DNA of 64,000 nt. It comes from Takakia lepidozioides (lineage: Eukaryota; Streptophyta; Takakiopsida; Takakiales; Takakiaceae). The stretch spans positions 21,452,001-21,516,000 of the forward strand of contig CM060734.1 in the NCBI GenBank assembly GCA_030704615.1. Direction: 5' to 3'. The translations under genes and the position numbers were made by a program. Shown in pieces: positions 33,002-44,225 of this stretch (position 1 is its first letter; each line of letters opens with the position of its first letter). The notes under the pieces were generated by a model, which was given only the letters and a program-made list of their open reading frames with translations, had not been told where the DNA came from and searched no databases.

Positions 33002-33802
33002 TGTCGAGCGGCTTTTATTCACCCATCCCTTCACTATCCGAGGAGGGAACTCCAAGATAGAAGAGTTGGATATCTCTAAGCACTCAACCTGCTCAGAACA
33101 ATCAGTCATGACCTATATCTAGTGTATCATGGTAGTGCTTCTTGTTTGTATTCCTTCTTGCCTTCATATCAACAATCTACCAAGTTCTGATTGCTCAACC
33201 ATTCATTCCACAGCTTCACTCAGTTCTCTCTACACTCCGCCTGATCTCCTTTGCTCATGATCAAGAAGTGCTCCCCGAAAAGTGATCCCATTCCTGTTGC
33301 TGCTCTGCCTAATCTACCTGCAAGCTGTTCTAACCGCTTAACTAACTAACTGTCACCCCTGAAGTAACACGTTCCCTCTGTAAATGTTGTTCCCACACAG
33401 TCGTTCCCTGCTAGTGATAACCATTCCCTATGTACGCTATGACGGGCTGTGCCAAGTTGTGTCGGGCTGTGACTGTGCCAAGCTATGACTGGCTGTGTCG
33501 GATTGTGTCGGCTGTAACTGGCTGTGTAAAGCTGTGTCGGGCAGTGTCGTGCTGTGTCGGGCTATGACTGGCTGTGCGAAGCTGTGCCGAGCTGTGATAG
33601 ACTGTGACTAACTGTGATTGACTGTGATTGACTGTGTAAGGCTGTGTCGGAGTGTGTAAGCCTGTCTACCACCCCTAAAGCCTGTGTCTGTCACCCCTAA
33701 GGCCTCTGTTGGTCTAAGTCTACCATCCGTAAGTCTGCACAAAAATTAAGGGTACCCCACAGAGCCCATAAAAGTGTCTAAGTCCTAGACAGCCCTCTAA
33801 CA
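33002..33802 (-). repeat. 5' LTR of element B (family B/D)
   Basis: 801 bp. In minus sense it begins TGTTAGAGGGCTG and ends GCCGCTCGACA. It matches LTR D (49617-50558) at both ends: the 5' ~60 bp including ACTTAGACACTTTTA and GTGGGGTACCCTT, and the 3' end with GGATAG-GAAGGGATGGGTGA. About 33440-33660 is a minisatellite of GGCTGTGTCGG-like units. Confidence 0.85.
33440..33660. repeat. GGCTGTGTCGG minisatellite in LTR B
   Basis: About 20 irregular 10-11-bp units of the type GGCTGTGTCGG / AGCTGTGACT. The complementary array (CACAGCCCGA) is at 49741-49920 in LTR D. Confidence 0.8.
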
Positions 33803-34164
33803 GCAGGGTGACGAATTTCCGAGCACTTCTGTGGAATTCTGTTTGGGTGAGGCCTGCCATTGGACAACAATGGATACTTGTTGTGCAAGATAGACCTGGA
33901 AGACGAAATGTTCATCTCTTCATCATGAGATGTTGCTGCGGCGAGTTCTTGAGGTCTTACTACCATAACTATACTGCACCTCCACAATATTTGCTCCCGG
34001 ATAGGGCTCTTGAGTTGTTCACTCACTCTTCTGGGCCAAGGAATATATTGTTGACACTAAGGGAGAATCTGAACAGGTTTGTCCTGGATGTTTGCGCATT
34101 TCACAACGCTGTGGAGGAGCTCCCACCTGGCTTCCAATATCTGCATGTTTTCACGAACCTGACC
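33803..34164 (+). pseudogene. Unrecognised ORF fragment cut by an E LTR
   Basis: A plus frame (from 33808) reads NSVWVRPAIGQQWILVVQDR, HLFIMRCCCGEFLRSYY and LFTHSSGPRNILLTLRENL, apparently coding in composition, and stops at the LTR edge at 34165. No domain recognised. It may be part of an older element. Confidence 0.35.
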
Positions 34165-34653
34165 TGTCGCGGCCCTTTTCCTTGAGGGCAGGGGGGGTCG
34201 GGAGGGGCTGCCCCTGTGGTAGGGGCAGTGGCAACAATAGGTACGGGGGCTGAAGCACCCTTGAGTGCCCAAGGCACTGAAGGAGGTGAAGGCGCTCACT
34301 AGGTGGAGCCCCGCACACCGGGTTGCGGTGGGGGTGGTTCCACTAGGGGTGGTGGTAGCTTAGTGGGTCTTAGTGGGTCTTAGTGGGGGTGGCATATGAC
34401 TCACCATGGGGCGGAGACCTTGTGGTGGGAGTCGTGGGGAGTCTTGGGACTCATCACGGTCCATTGGGGCCGTGGTGAGTGGGCCAAGACTCACCGCGAC
34501 TCATCACCGGGAGTCAAGGGTCTTCGTGGTGGTTCGCCATAAAAGGACGGTGTTGTTTGTGAAACCCCCGTGGACAGTCACAGAAGTATATATATGGAGT
34601 AGTAACCCCGAGAACTGTGCAAGCCTATTGGTGACAAAAAACTAGTGAGTAAG
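34165..34653 (+). repeat. 3'-truncated E-family LTR (E2)
   Basis: Begins TGTCGCGGCC in plus sense like E1 and follows it to AAACTAGTGAGTAAG, where it abuts another E LTR in the opposite direction. The last ~240 bp of the LTR are missing. Confidence 0.75.
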
Positions 34654-35375
34654 TGTCGCACACCTCACTTCGGTAAGCTCCCCTTCAAGTCATAGTAACT
34701 CGCTTTGATGCGCGCGCTAACTCCCCAACTGGCCGCCGGGCCAACTCGGAGCTTCGGCTGCTCACCGGGACATAATGGTCCCCCTTTGCTTCTCCAACAG
34801 ACCCTCCACCAATTTGGGCCTAGTGGAAATTCCTTTTGGTAGATGGCAGTCTGGAATAGCTCCCCACTCCTTGGTCGCTTTCTGGCTCGCACGCTTACTC
34901 ACTAGTTTTTGGTCACCAACGGGCTTGCACCATTCTCGGGGTTACTACTCCCTATATATACTTCTGTGACTGCGCGGGGGTTCCGCAAACAACACCATCC
35001 TTTTATGGCGAACCACCACGAAGACCCTCGATTCCCGGTGACGAGTCGCGGTGAGTCTTGGCCCACCCACCACGACCCCATTGGACCGTGATGAGTCCCA
35101 AGACTCCCCACGACTCCCACCACAAGGTCTCCGCCCCATGGTGAGTCCTATGCCACCCCCACTAAGACCCACTAAACTACCACCACCCCTCGTGGAACCA
35201 CCCCCACCGCAACCCGGTGTGCGGGGCTCCACTTAGTGAGCACCTCCGCCTCCTTGAGTGCCTTGGGCATTCAAGGGTGCTTCAGCCCCTGCATCTATTG
35301 TTGCCACTGCCCCCACCACAGGGGCAGCCCCCCTTGTGTCCCGACCCCCTGCCCTCAAGGCAAAGGGCCGCGACA
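34654..35375 (-). repeat. Full-length E-family LTR (E3), opposite to E2
   Basis: 722 bp from TGTCGCACACCTC to GGCCGCGACA on plus, so its sense is minus, like 51727-52452. No matching flanks (GTAAG left, CACAA right), so it is not a simple solo LTR. Confidence 0.75.
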
Positions 35376-36936
35376 CACAAATGCTTGGCAACACTGACAA
35401 GAATCCAAACCTATTAGAACAAGGGAATGGATCTTTGCCCGTGATTTCAGACCTGCTACTGATGTGATGAGTGCTTCTTCCACTCGATTCCCAGGTCTTG
35501 AGCATCTGGACTTCGGACGGGGCCCCGCTTTTGCCAACAATCAGATTTTTACACCGCTTCCTGATCCATTTTACACCGCTTCACAAAGATGGCACCGTAA
35601 GGATAATCTTCAAACTGCCCCACGATGTTGCCAAGAGACTGACACAAGATGCAGACTTCACGTCTTGTGTATCGACTGTCACCAACGTTACACTCGCATA
35701 GCGATAACACACTTCCATCTTTGACCATCACAGAAACAAAAGAGTTATCAAACGTCGGCAGCTTTAAAGCCGGCACAACGATCCCAGAACACTTCTTGGG
35801 TTGATAGATGGTCAGGGGAGGGAGCATTCAAGCATTCTTTGAATTTGCAATACGTACTCACGTTGCCTCGAGCAACACTATCCTGTGCGCTCGTGATCAC
35901 CAACACTGGTGTCCTCCCAATAGCTGTAGTGGGGGCGATTCAAACACATATGGCAGTAAGCACGGTTGAGGGAGCATTTGTTGTAGGCTTGCAAGGTTGC
36001 AAGTATGGATCAAGTCCCTTTAGCCCTGCATTGAGTCTTCCAGGTTTTGACCCAGAGATTCCAGAGCTGATAGAGATGAGGGGCAAACAAAGTTTCTTCT
36101 ATAACTAGCAGCAGCTCTGGGGCAACAAAGAGGCAAAAGGAAAGGCCGCCCATGCAAGGCAGACAAAGGGTGAAGGAGGAATCAAAGTAGAGAGGCAGGA
36201 GTACGCTGCTATCCAATAGCCATCCCATAGTCATATCCCCCCTGGGGAATAGCCGTTTCTCCCTAGGGAATAGCCATTTCCCTTGTAGAGTAAGGCCCCG
36301 AATAGCCATTTCCCCCTGGGAATAGCCTGTTATCTTAGAATTATTAATTTGTACATATAGACATAATGACCACAACTTCAATTTTTCGCCGATGGATGAG
36401 AACGAAAATGTCGTGTCTCCTTCCAAAACTTTAGAGAATGCCATGTGTGCCCCAGCCATAGATGCTCTGGACTGTCAGTATAATGAGATGAAATGCCAAG
36501 TGAGTATCTAAGTGCCCAAAGCAACAACTCTCTCAGCAGCTCTCACTAGAAGCATTCGTGTCTTTTCGGAATCGACTGGGTGTCCGCCAACCACTCCGGG
36601 AACCACTTGGCAGTAAGCAGGACTACAAGAGAGTTGAAACGGACAATGTGGGCCCACGGGGGCATTTCAGACGGGGGGCAGAAGTGGGGTCAACGACTCC
36701 GGAGTCGTAGCAAAAATCCAGGCTATTTAATTAATTACGTAAATACATAAAATTTGAAAAAGCGGAAATTATAAGTGGTTCTAATTACTGCACATGCGAC
36801 TAGAAATTAGGGTTCATAATTCGATTAATGGAATAAAGATATTTATTCATTAAAGTGAATATATAGTCGACTCAACGACTCCATGAACCACTGCGCATTG
36901 ATTGCACCCGTGATTGGGTGTCACATTTGCTGACGT
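35376..36936. other. Repeat-derived DNA without an intact gene
   Basis: A minus frame (35827-35549) has LPTFDNSFVSVMVKDGS, similar to LHTLDNSFIFVAIIEES in the LINE ORF1 at 6688, so a LINE ORF1 scrap is likely. At 36235-36330 a ~27-bp unit GGGAATAGCCATTTCC recurs about four times. Nothing else was recognised. Confidence 0.4.
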
Positions 36937-37360
36937 GTGTTTCACAAGAACAGGCAAACAAAATCTGGCCTTTGGGGGCTTGCATATTTTAATATGTACT
37001 GCCTCCACCTGGAAGTGACATGGAAGGTCCATGGTGACATCGTGAAAGCTGGAATTGTAGGGTTTGATATTCTGAACACCGCCCTGGTGGACATGTATGC
37101 CGAATGCGGGAGCATTGAAGATGCGAAGGTAGTGTTCGACTGTGGCTCAACGAGATGTGGTGTCGTGGAGTGCGATGATCGCATTGGCAGCAAGGCAAGG
37201 ATGTATTCATGATTTGTGCAGAGGTAGTGATAGCTGAAGGAGCAGGATAGAGTGTGGGTCCATATTCATCCAAGAGGGTCGGATTTCAAGCTCCATATTA
37301 CCTATGGATCCCTGTGGAAGGATAGCTACAAGAAACCTCCATGGGTAGATGGTTAGCTGG
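36937..37360 (+). pseudogene. PPR fragment followed by a PDF-motif remnant
   Basis: Around 37020-37140 the plus strand encodes VHGDIVKAGIVGFDILNTAL, VDMYAECGSIEDAKVVFD: one and a half PPR repeats. Then 37250-37355 carries VGPYSSKRVGFQAP and SYKKPPWVDG, the remnant of the second half of a PDF motif, before the next PPR piece. The frame is broken by stops. Confidence 0.55.
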
Positions 37361-37752
37361 AAGCGGCAGCTGTAGCGGCACAGTTGATAAAATTAGGCAC
37401 CTCAACCATGACCACAGCTTCTGGAAGAGGATCAAGCGAGGGAGTCCACAATGCCTCTTCTGGCACTTATGGGCGTATGAAGATGCTTTATGAGGCAGGC
37501 AGACTGAAAGAGGCTCTACAAACTTTAAGCCAAAGAGGCATTTCAGCAGATGTAGATACGTATGTGTGTCTCTTGCATAAGTGCATCAAGATGAAAGGCC
37601 TAGAAGTTGGAAAGCAGGCGCACAATGACATTATCCAAAGTGGATTCACGCCGAACGTTTTTCTACTCAACAACCTTGTCAACATGTATGTTAAGGGGAG
37701 CATCATGGATGATCATCAAGTGTTCAACACAGAATGCCTCAACGATCTTTGA
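37333..37752 (+). pseudogene. PPR protein N-terminal block, copy 1
   Basis: PPWVDG (PDF end), a stop, then AAQLIKLGTSTMTTASGRGS and MLYEAGRLKEALQTLSQRGI, TYVCLLHKCIKMKGLEVGKQ and FLLNNLVNMYVK: the start of a PPR array. PPR proteins bind RNA one base per repeat in organelles. The block recurs at 39330 and 40430. It ends in frameshifts around 37700. Confidence 0.65.
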
Positions 37753-37759
37753 TCACGTG

Positions 37760-39330
37760 GAATATAATGTTGGCAGGATTACCAAGCATGGGCGTGGTAC
37801 GAATGCTTTGGAGACCTGTGAGCAAATGATGCGCGAAGGGGTGAAGCCCAACCACATCGCGTTTGTATGTGTTTGCACTGCATGTGCAAGCCTGGAAAAG
37901 GGGAACGAGGTCCATGGTGACATCGGTCAAAGCTGAAATTGCACCAGATGTCATTCTGAACGCTGCCCTGACCTGGACATGAATGCCAAATGTGGATGCA
38001 TTGAGGATGCAAAGGGAGTTTTCGACACTATGGCTAAACGAGATGTGGTGTTGTGGAGTGCGATGCTTGCAGGGTATGCACAACAGGGACGTGGGATGGA
38101 TGCTTTGGAGACCTATGATCAAATGATGGGGGAGGGGGTGAAGCTCGGCCACTTTGTGTGCATGAATTGTACCAAATGTCATTCTGAACACTGCCCTGGC
38201 AACTCTGGAAAAGGGGAAAGAGGTCCATGGTGACATCTTCAGAGCTGGAATTGTACCAAATGTCATTCTGAACCATACCCTGGTGGAAATGTATGCAAAA
38301 TGTGGGTGCATCGAGCCTGGACAAAGGCAAAGAGGTGCATGGGGTATCATCAAAGCTGGAATTGTACCAAATGTCATTATGAACACTGCCCGAGCAGCTC
38401 TGGAAAAGGGGAAAGAGGTCCATGGCGACATCTTCAGAGCTGGAATTGTACCAAATGTCATTCTGAACCATATCCTGGTGGACATGTATGCAAAATGTGG
38501 GTGCATTGAGCCTTTGACAAGGGCAAAGAGGTACATGGGGTATCATCAAAGCTGGAATTGTACCAAATGTCATTCTGAACCATACCCTGGTGGACATGTA
38601 TGCAAAATGTGGGTGCATCTAGGATGCAAAGGGAGTGTTCGACACTATGGTTGAACGAGATGTGGTGTCGTGGAGTGCGATGCTTGCAGGGTATGCACGG
38701 CAGGGACGTGGGATGGAGGCTTTGGAGACCTATGAGCAAAGGATGGGGGAAGCACATCATGGTTGTGTGCATTTGCAATGCTTGTGCAAGCCTGGCAGCC
38801 CTGGAGAAGGGCAAGAGGTGCATGGGGATATCATCAAAGCTGGAATTGTGCCAAATGTCAATCTGAACACTGCCCTGGCAGCTTTGGAAATGGGGAAAGA
38901 GGTGCATGGCGACATCTTCAGAGCTGGAATTTTACCAGATGACATTCTGAACAATACCCTGGTGGACATGTTTGCAAAATGTGGGTGCATCTAGGATGCA
39001 AAGGGAGTGTTCGACACTATGGCTGAACGACATGTGGTGTCGTGGAGTGCGATATGATGTGCTTGCAGGGTATGCACAGCAGGGATGTGGAATGGAGGCT
39101 TTGGAGAGCTATGAGCAAATGATGGGGGAAGCACATCATGTTTGTGTGCATTTGCAATGCTTGAGCAAGCCTGGCAGCCGGCCTGGAGAAGGGCAAAGAG
39201 GTGCATGGGGATATCATAAAAGTTGGAATTGTACAAAATGTCAATATGAACACTGCCCTGGTAGCTTTGGAAAAGGGGAAAGAGGCCCACATGGCGACAT
39301 CTTCAGAGGCTGGAATTGTACCAAGGTGAA
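37760..39330 (+). pseudogene. Scrambled PPR array with internal tandem duplications
   Basis: Repeated units of about 200-370 bp contain, in shifting frames, VHGDIIKAGIVPNVILN, LVDMYAKCGCIEDAKGVFD, MAERDVVSWSAMLAGYAQQG and RGMEALETYEQMMGEG. The HGDI..AGIVPN unit occurs at least seven times between 37910 and 39330. Each piece is recognisable as PLS-type PPR sequence, but no frame joins more than about 100 codons. Unequal recombination between repeats explains the pattern. Confidence 0.7.
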
Positions 39331-39890
39331 TGCTTGTCAGATTACTAGATGCAAAGAGGTGCATGGTTGCATCGCCAAAGGCAGCAGCTGCAGCGGCACA
39401 GTTGATAAAGTCAGGCACCTCAACCATGACCACAGCTTCTGGAAGAGGATCAAGAGAGGGAGTCCACAATGCCTCTTCTGGCACTTATGGGCATGTGAAG
39501 ATGCTTTGTGAGGCAGGCAGACTGAAAGAGGCTCTACTAACTTTAAACCAAGGAGGCATTTCAGCAGATTCAGATACGTATGTCTGTCTCTTGCATAAGT
39601 GCATCAAGATGAAAGGCCTTGAAGCTAGAAAGCAGGTGCACACTCACATGCACGCCAAATATTTTTCTACTCAACACCCTTGTCAACATGTATGTTATGT
39701 GCGGGCGCATCATGGATGCTCACCAAGTGTTCAACAGAATGCCTCAACGATCTTTCATCATGTGGAACACGATGCTTGCAGGGTGTGCACAGTAGGGGCG
39801 TGGTATGGAGGCCTTGGAGAATGTGGTGAGGGCACCTTCTTCTTCGACCTATTTCAGCCTGTTTTTCCCTCTCATCAGACTCGGCCCTGA
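39330..39890 (+). pseudogene. PPR protein N-terminal block, copy 2
   Basis: 186 open codons repeat the block of 37333: AAAAAQLIKSGTSTMTTA, HVKMLCEAGRLKEALLTLNQ and CLLHKCIKMKGLEARKQVH; then a frameshift and the repeat with HHGCSPSVQQNAST. The end passes into noncoding repeat at about 39840. Confidence 0.6.
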
Positions 39891-39899
39891 ATTTATATA

Positions 39900-40440
39900 T
39901 TGAGTTGTCAAGGACAATGTGGTGAGGGCACCTTCTTCTTTGACCTATTTCAGCCTGTTTTGCCCTCTCATCAGACTCGGCCCTGAGATGCACATTGAAT
40001 TCTGTAAGTTAGCTCGTTGGGTGGATCTGTGGTGGTTTTGAATGACTATGACAAGTAACTGCCGATGTGGCAGCAGGAAAGTATCCAAAACAGATAACAG
40101 AGATGAGGAGAAGGTGTGGAATGAATACTTTGTTGACCCCAGTGAATGGTGGAACAACTGAGGCAAAAAGTTGAATGCCTATTAGATGACAAAGAGTAGC
40201 AGACGCAATTCAGCATAGGAACTAGTGTGATTGGGTGTTTCCTAGGTTGTCATTGTCAGCTGCTAGCAGCAAGGGCAAAGATGAATGCATGATTTGTGCA
40301 GAGGCATGGATAGCTGAAGGAGAAGGGATAGAGTGTGGGTCCAGATTCATCCAAGAGGGCCGGACTTCAAGCTCCAGATTACCTGTGATTCCATGTGGTC
40401 AATAGCTACAAGAAACCTAAATGGGTAGATGGTCAACTAA
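39900..40440 (+). pseudogene. PDF-motif pair of an OSB-like gene, joined to a PPR block
   Basis: At 40040-40165 the plus strand reads CRCGSRKVSKTDNRDEEK then VWNEYFVDPSEWWNN and a TGA, the first half of a PDF motif (W-x-E-x-F-x-N/D-P-x-x-WWDNR). About 170 bases later, 40330-40440 reads RGPDFKLQIT-like text in mixed frame and SYKKPKWVDGQL, the second half (PDFKHK ... W...PPWV..QL). The gap between halves may be an intron. PDF motifs bind single-stranded DNA in plant organellar OSB proteins. Confidence 0.55.
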
Positions 40441-41162
40441 AGGCAACAACTGCAGCGGCACAGTTGATAAAATCAGGCATGTCCTCAACCATGACCGCAT
40501 CTTCTGAAAGAGGATCAAGAGAGGGAGTCCACAATGCCTTTTCTGCGGGGCATGTGAAGATGCTTTGTGAGGCAAGCATACTGACAAAGGCTCTAGGTCT
40601 GGAAGCTGGAATTAGGTGCACACTCACATTATCCAAAGTGGATTCATGCCAAATGTTTTTTCTACTCAACACCCTTGTCAACATGTATGTTAAGTGCGGG
40701 AGCATCATGGATGCTTGCCAAGATTTCTACAGAATCCCTCAACGATCTTTGATCATGTGGAATATAATGTTGGCAGGATTTACCAAGCATGGGTGTGGTA
40801 GGAATGCTTTGGCGACCTATGAGCAAATGTTGCGCAAAGGGGTGAAGCCCAACCACATCACGCTTGCGCATGTTTGCAATGCATGTGCAAGCCTGGGACC
40901 TCTGGAAAAGGGGAAAGAGGTCCATGGTGACATCGTCAAAGCTGGAATTGTACCAGATGTCATCCTGAACACTCCCCTGGTGGACGTCTATGCCAAATGT
41001 GGGTGCATTAAGGATGCGAAGGGAGTTTTCAACACTATGGCTGAACCAAATGTGGTGTCATGGAACGCGATGCTTGCAGGGTATGCACAGCAGGGACATG
41101 GTATGGAGGCTTTGGAGACCTATGATCAAATGATGGGGGAAGGGGGGCACCTTCTTCAATAG
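40395..41162 (+). CDS. PDF-to-PPR fusion ORF, the longest open PPR piece
   Basis: 255 codons are open in one frame. The first residues SYKKPKWVDGQL are the end of a PDF motif. They run without a break into AAAQLIKSGMSSTMTASS and then PPR repeats: FLLNTLVNMYVKCGSIMDAC (~90), LIMWNIMLAGFTKHGCGRNAL (~120), PNHITLAHVCNACASLGPLE (~150), VILNTPLVDVYAKCGCIKDA (~190), VVSWNAMLAGYAQQGHGMEAL (~220). It shows the two domains were one protein in the parent gene. Start and end are not natural gene borders. Organellar nucleic-acid binding is inferred from both families. Confidence 0.6.
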   Translation: MVNSYKKPKWVDGQLKATTAAAQLIKSGMSSTMTASSERGSREGVHNAFSAGHVKMLCEASILTKALGLEAGIRCTLTLSKVDSCQMFFLLNTLVNMYVKCGSIMDACQDFYRIPQRSLIMWNIMLAGFTKHGCGRNALATYEQMLRKGVKPNHITLAHVCNACASLGPLEKGKEVHGDIVKAGIVPDVILNTPLVDVYAKCGCIKDAKGVFNTMAEPNVVSWNAMLAGYAQQGHGMEALETYDQMMGEGGHLLQ

Positions 41163-43205
41163 CACAACGACTACGAGTGGGACGTAGATGGTCAACTAGA
41201 AACAGCAATGGCAGCAGCACAATTGATAGAACAAGGCCCACTGCTAATGAAGGTACCTTCTTCAACATATTTCACCCTGAATTCCCCTGCTATCAGAGTC
41301 GTCCATAAATTTTCATGTTGAATTCTACAAGTTAGCTCGTTGGTGGAACTATGGTAGTGTTGGAGTGATTTTGACATGTTACTGCCAATGTGGTCGACAG
41401 GAAAGTATTGAAAAACAGATAATAGAGATGTGGAGAAGCTCTGGAATGAATACGGATCCGACCCTAGTCAATGGTGGAACAATCCAGGCAAAAAGGTGAA
41501 TGCCTGTTGGAAGCAGACGCAAGTCAACACATGAACTAGTGTGATAAGTAGGGTTGGGGTGTTTGCTGGAACAATTCTAGGGTGTTATTGTCAGCTGCTA
41601 GCATCAAGGCAAGGATGTATGCATGATTTGTGCAGAGGCATGGATAGTTGAAGGAGCAGGGAGCAGTGTGGGTCTAGATTCATCCAAGAGGGCCGGATTT
41701 CAAGCTCCAGATTGCCTACAATTCCCTGTGGAAGCAGCACACACCTCGCACACACAAGAGGTCATCTTGGGTGCATGGTCAGTCAAATCTTCCATGGGTC
41801 ATGACACAACTTCGAGGACAATATGGTGAGGGCACCTTCGACCTATTTCAGCCTATTTTGCCCTCTCATCAGACCCAGCCCTGAATTTACATATTGAATG
41901 CTGTAAGTTAGCTCGTTAGGTGGATGTGGGGTGGTTTGGAGTGACTTTGACAAGTCACTGCTGATGTGGCAGCAAGAAAGTACCCAAAAATAGATAACAA
42001 GATGAAGAGAAGCTTTGGGATGAACACTTTCCGACCCCAGTCAGGGGGGCGACAATGGAGACAAAAAGGTGAGTGATTGTTCGACTACAGAGAGAAGCAG
42101 CTGCAATTCAGAATTGGAACTACTGTTAAGTCCTAGGTTGGGGTGTTTTCTGGAAGAACTTCACGCCGTCATTGTCAGCTGCTAGCAGGAAGGCTGAGGG
42201 ATGTATTCATGATCTGTACACGGGCAGGGATAGCTGAGGGACCAGGGATAGAGGTCCAGATTCATGTTCAGGTTCAGGCTGAGGGATCAATAGCTACAAG
42301 AAATCAGCTGGAGTAGATGGTCAATTGTTGCAAGTGGAAACAATAGCGGCAACACAATTGATAGAATGAGGTGCTGCTAATGAAGGCACCTTCCTCAACA
42401 CATTTCCGCCTGTTTTTCCAAATAGGGTTGGGGTGTAAGAACAAATCTAGGCTGTCATCATCAGCTGCTAGCTGCAAGGCAATGATATATGCATGATTTG
42501 TGCAGAGGCATGGATAGTTGAAGGAGCAGGGATAGAGTGTGGGTGCAGATTCACCCAAGAGGGCCGGGCTTCAAGCCCCAGATTGACTCTATAGCTACAA
42601 CAAACCTGCATGGGTAGATGGTCAACTGGCAGCAGCGGCACAATTTATAAAATCAGACACTGCTAATGAAGGCATCTACTTCAACACATTTCACCTTGTT
42701 TTTCCCTCTTATCAGAATCGGCCCTAAATTTCCATGTTTCATTCTACAAGTTAGCTGGTTGAGTGAATCTAGTTTGGAGTGACTTTAACATGATACTGCT
42801 AATGTGACAACAAGAAAGTATCAAAAAACAAGTAACAGAGATGATGAGACGTTGTGGAATGAATACTGTTCTGCCCCAGTCAATGATGGGACAACCGAGG
42901 CAAAAAGGTGAATGCCTATTACATTTCATAGACTACAGATGCATTTAGCATAGGAACTAGTGTGAGAAGCTGAGTTGGATGTTTCCTAGAATAAATCTAG
43001 GTCGTCATTGTCAGCTACTAGCAGCAAGGCAAGGATGAATGCATGATTTGTGCAGAGGCATGTGTAGCTGAAGGAGAAAAGAGAGTGTGGGTCCAGATTC
43101 ATCCAAGAGGGCCAGATTTCAAGCACAAGATTACCTATGATTCCCTGTGGATCAATAGCTACAAGAAACCTGCATGGGTAGATGGTCTATTCCGTGGACT
43201 CAATC
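41163..43205 (+). pseudogene. Serial PDF-motif remnants
   Basis: First-half motifs occur at about 41390-41500 (ending PSQWWNN), 41980-42070 (decayed) and 42820-42910 (reading WDNRGKK after a stop). Second-half motifs occur at about 41660-41740, 42240-42320, 42535-42625 and 43085-43195; the last reads VWVQIHPRGPDFKHKITYD then LWINSYKKPAWVDG in one open frame. Spacers share CTGTAAGTTAGCTCGTT and TCAGCTGCTAGCAGCAAGG text. The block has been copied at least five times with decay. Confidence 0.6.
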
Positions 43206-43305
43206 TGTCACTGAGTCTTGCATTATGAGGATCACAATTGCTTGGCAGCTTACCTGCACGAGGCCTTGACCCTTAGGCAATCCCCAGAGCAGCAGTAGCT
43301 TTGGG

Positions 43306-43347
43306 TTGCTTTTTTACTTTGCTTTTTACGCCAAAGTAAAAAAGCAA
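43306..43347. repeat. Perfect 16-bp inverted repeat abutting LTR C
   Basis: Arms 43306-43321 (TTGCTTTTTTACTTTG) and 43332-43347 (its reverse complement) with a 10-bp loop. The second arm ends exactly at the LTR border. Confidence 0.9.
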
Positions 43348-44220
43348 TGTTAACCGCTGGTTTATGACTTAGACAAAACAGGCTAGTAACACTACTGCCC
43401 ATTTCCTAAGACATGCAACAGAGGTTGTCCGATGGTATGCTTTCAGAAACGATTACAAAGTGATCGTTTTAAGGATAGCTAAACCATGAACTTTGGATGA
43501 AGCCATATCCCTGCAGGCTGCTTAATCATATTGATTAAGCCCAATCTACAGTCTCTTAAGCATAAAAGATCTTAGTCGAAAGGACTGAAGCCTCTTGGTT
43601 CCTACAAGCAGATGGTAGTCAAGAGAAAACAAGAACTATTCTGAGATGATATACATTCTCACCATCTCACGTTCTCTCATAATGCACATTCCCTCCATCT
43701 CACATTCACTCTACACAGAGATACTTCGAATAGCATGGCTTTACTTCAGAGCTCATCACATCATTGCAGAATCACTCTGAGTCCCTCTAAATACACATTG
43801 ATCACTGATACTCATACTGCACACCCTCTAAGTTGCGTGCAGTCTTTTTATACTATGCTCGAAAGAGCCGTTACAGCCTGCGGTCGTTAATGACCGTTTG
43901 CCTAACTGCCTACGCAACCTAAAAGGTTTGCTAAAAAGTGGCTCGTTGTAGTGGTCGTGAGCCATAGTGGTAAACGGTCCACTACTCCCTCTATTGGTTA
44001 AAGCCGATGCTAACGTGACCGTGTGATATCGTGGTTCACGGCTCACGGTTACTACACTACCCACTACTGCTCTCGTGGTAATGTACCCTTGTCCCACCAT
44101 TGGCTAAGTACCGCGTACTTAGCCGTCTCTGCCTGTGGCTCAGGTAGTGTACGTCCATCACTACCCGGTATGTCCCGTTGTGACCCTCGTTGTCTGTCCC
44201 TCGTAGCATAGCCGTTATCA
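43348..44220 (-). repeat. 3' LTR of element C (family A/C)
   Basis: 873 bp, minus sense TGATAACGGC ... GGTTAACA, matching 1747-2617 closely end to end. A polypurine tract lies directly before it in minus sense. Confidence 0.9.
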
Positions 44221-44225
44221 TTTAT

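Larger units (their letters stand above)
28399..33802 (-). mobile_element. Ty3/gypsy-like element B (5' LTR to mid-RT)
   Basis: Minus-strand order: LTR 33802-33002, PBS-like TTGGCAATCATACTGGG, ORF0, gag, protease, RT. It is cut at 28398 by LTR E1; integrase and 3' LTR were not found beyond it. RT style (MPFGLCNAPATFQR, FLDDFSVYS) resembles the Athila/Tat side of plant Ty3/gypsy. Confidence 0.75.

Noticed and set aside
33440-33660. CRISPR-like array
   Set aside because: Units are ~10 bp, degenerate and contiguous without unique spacers, inside an LTR of a plant retroelement.
37739-38536. 265-codon minus-strand ORF with repeated HPHFAYMSTR text
   Set aside because: Antisense of tandem PPR units; the repetition comes from the PPR duplications.
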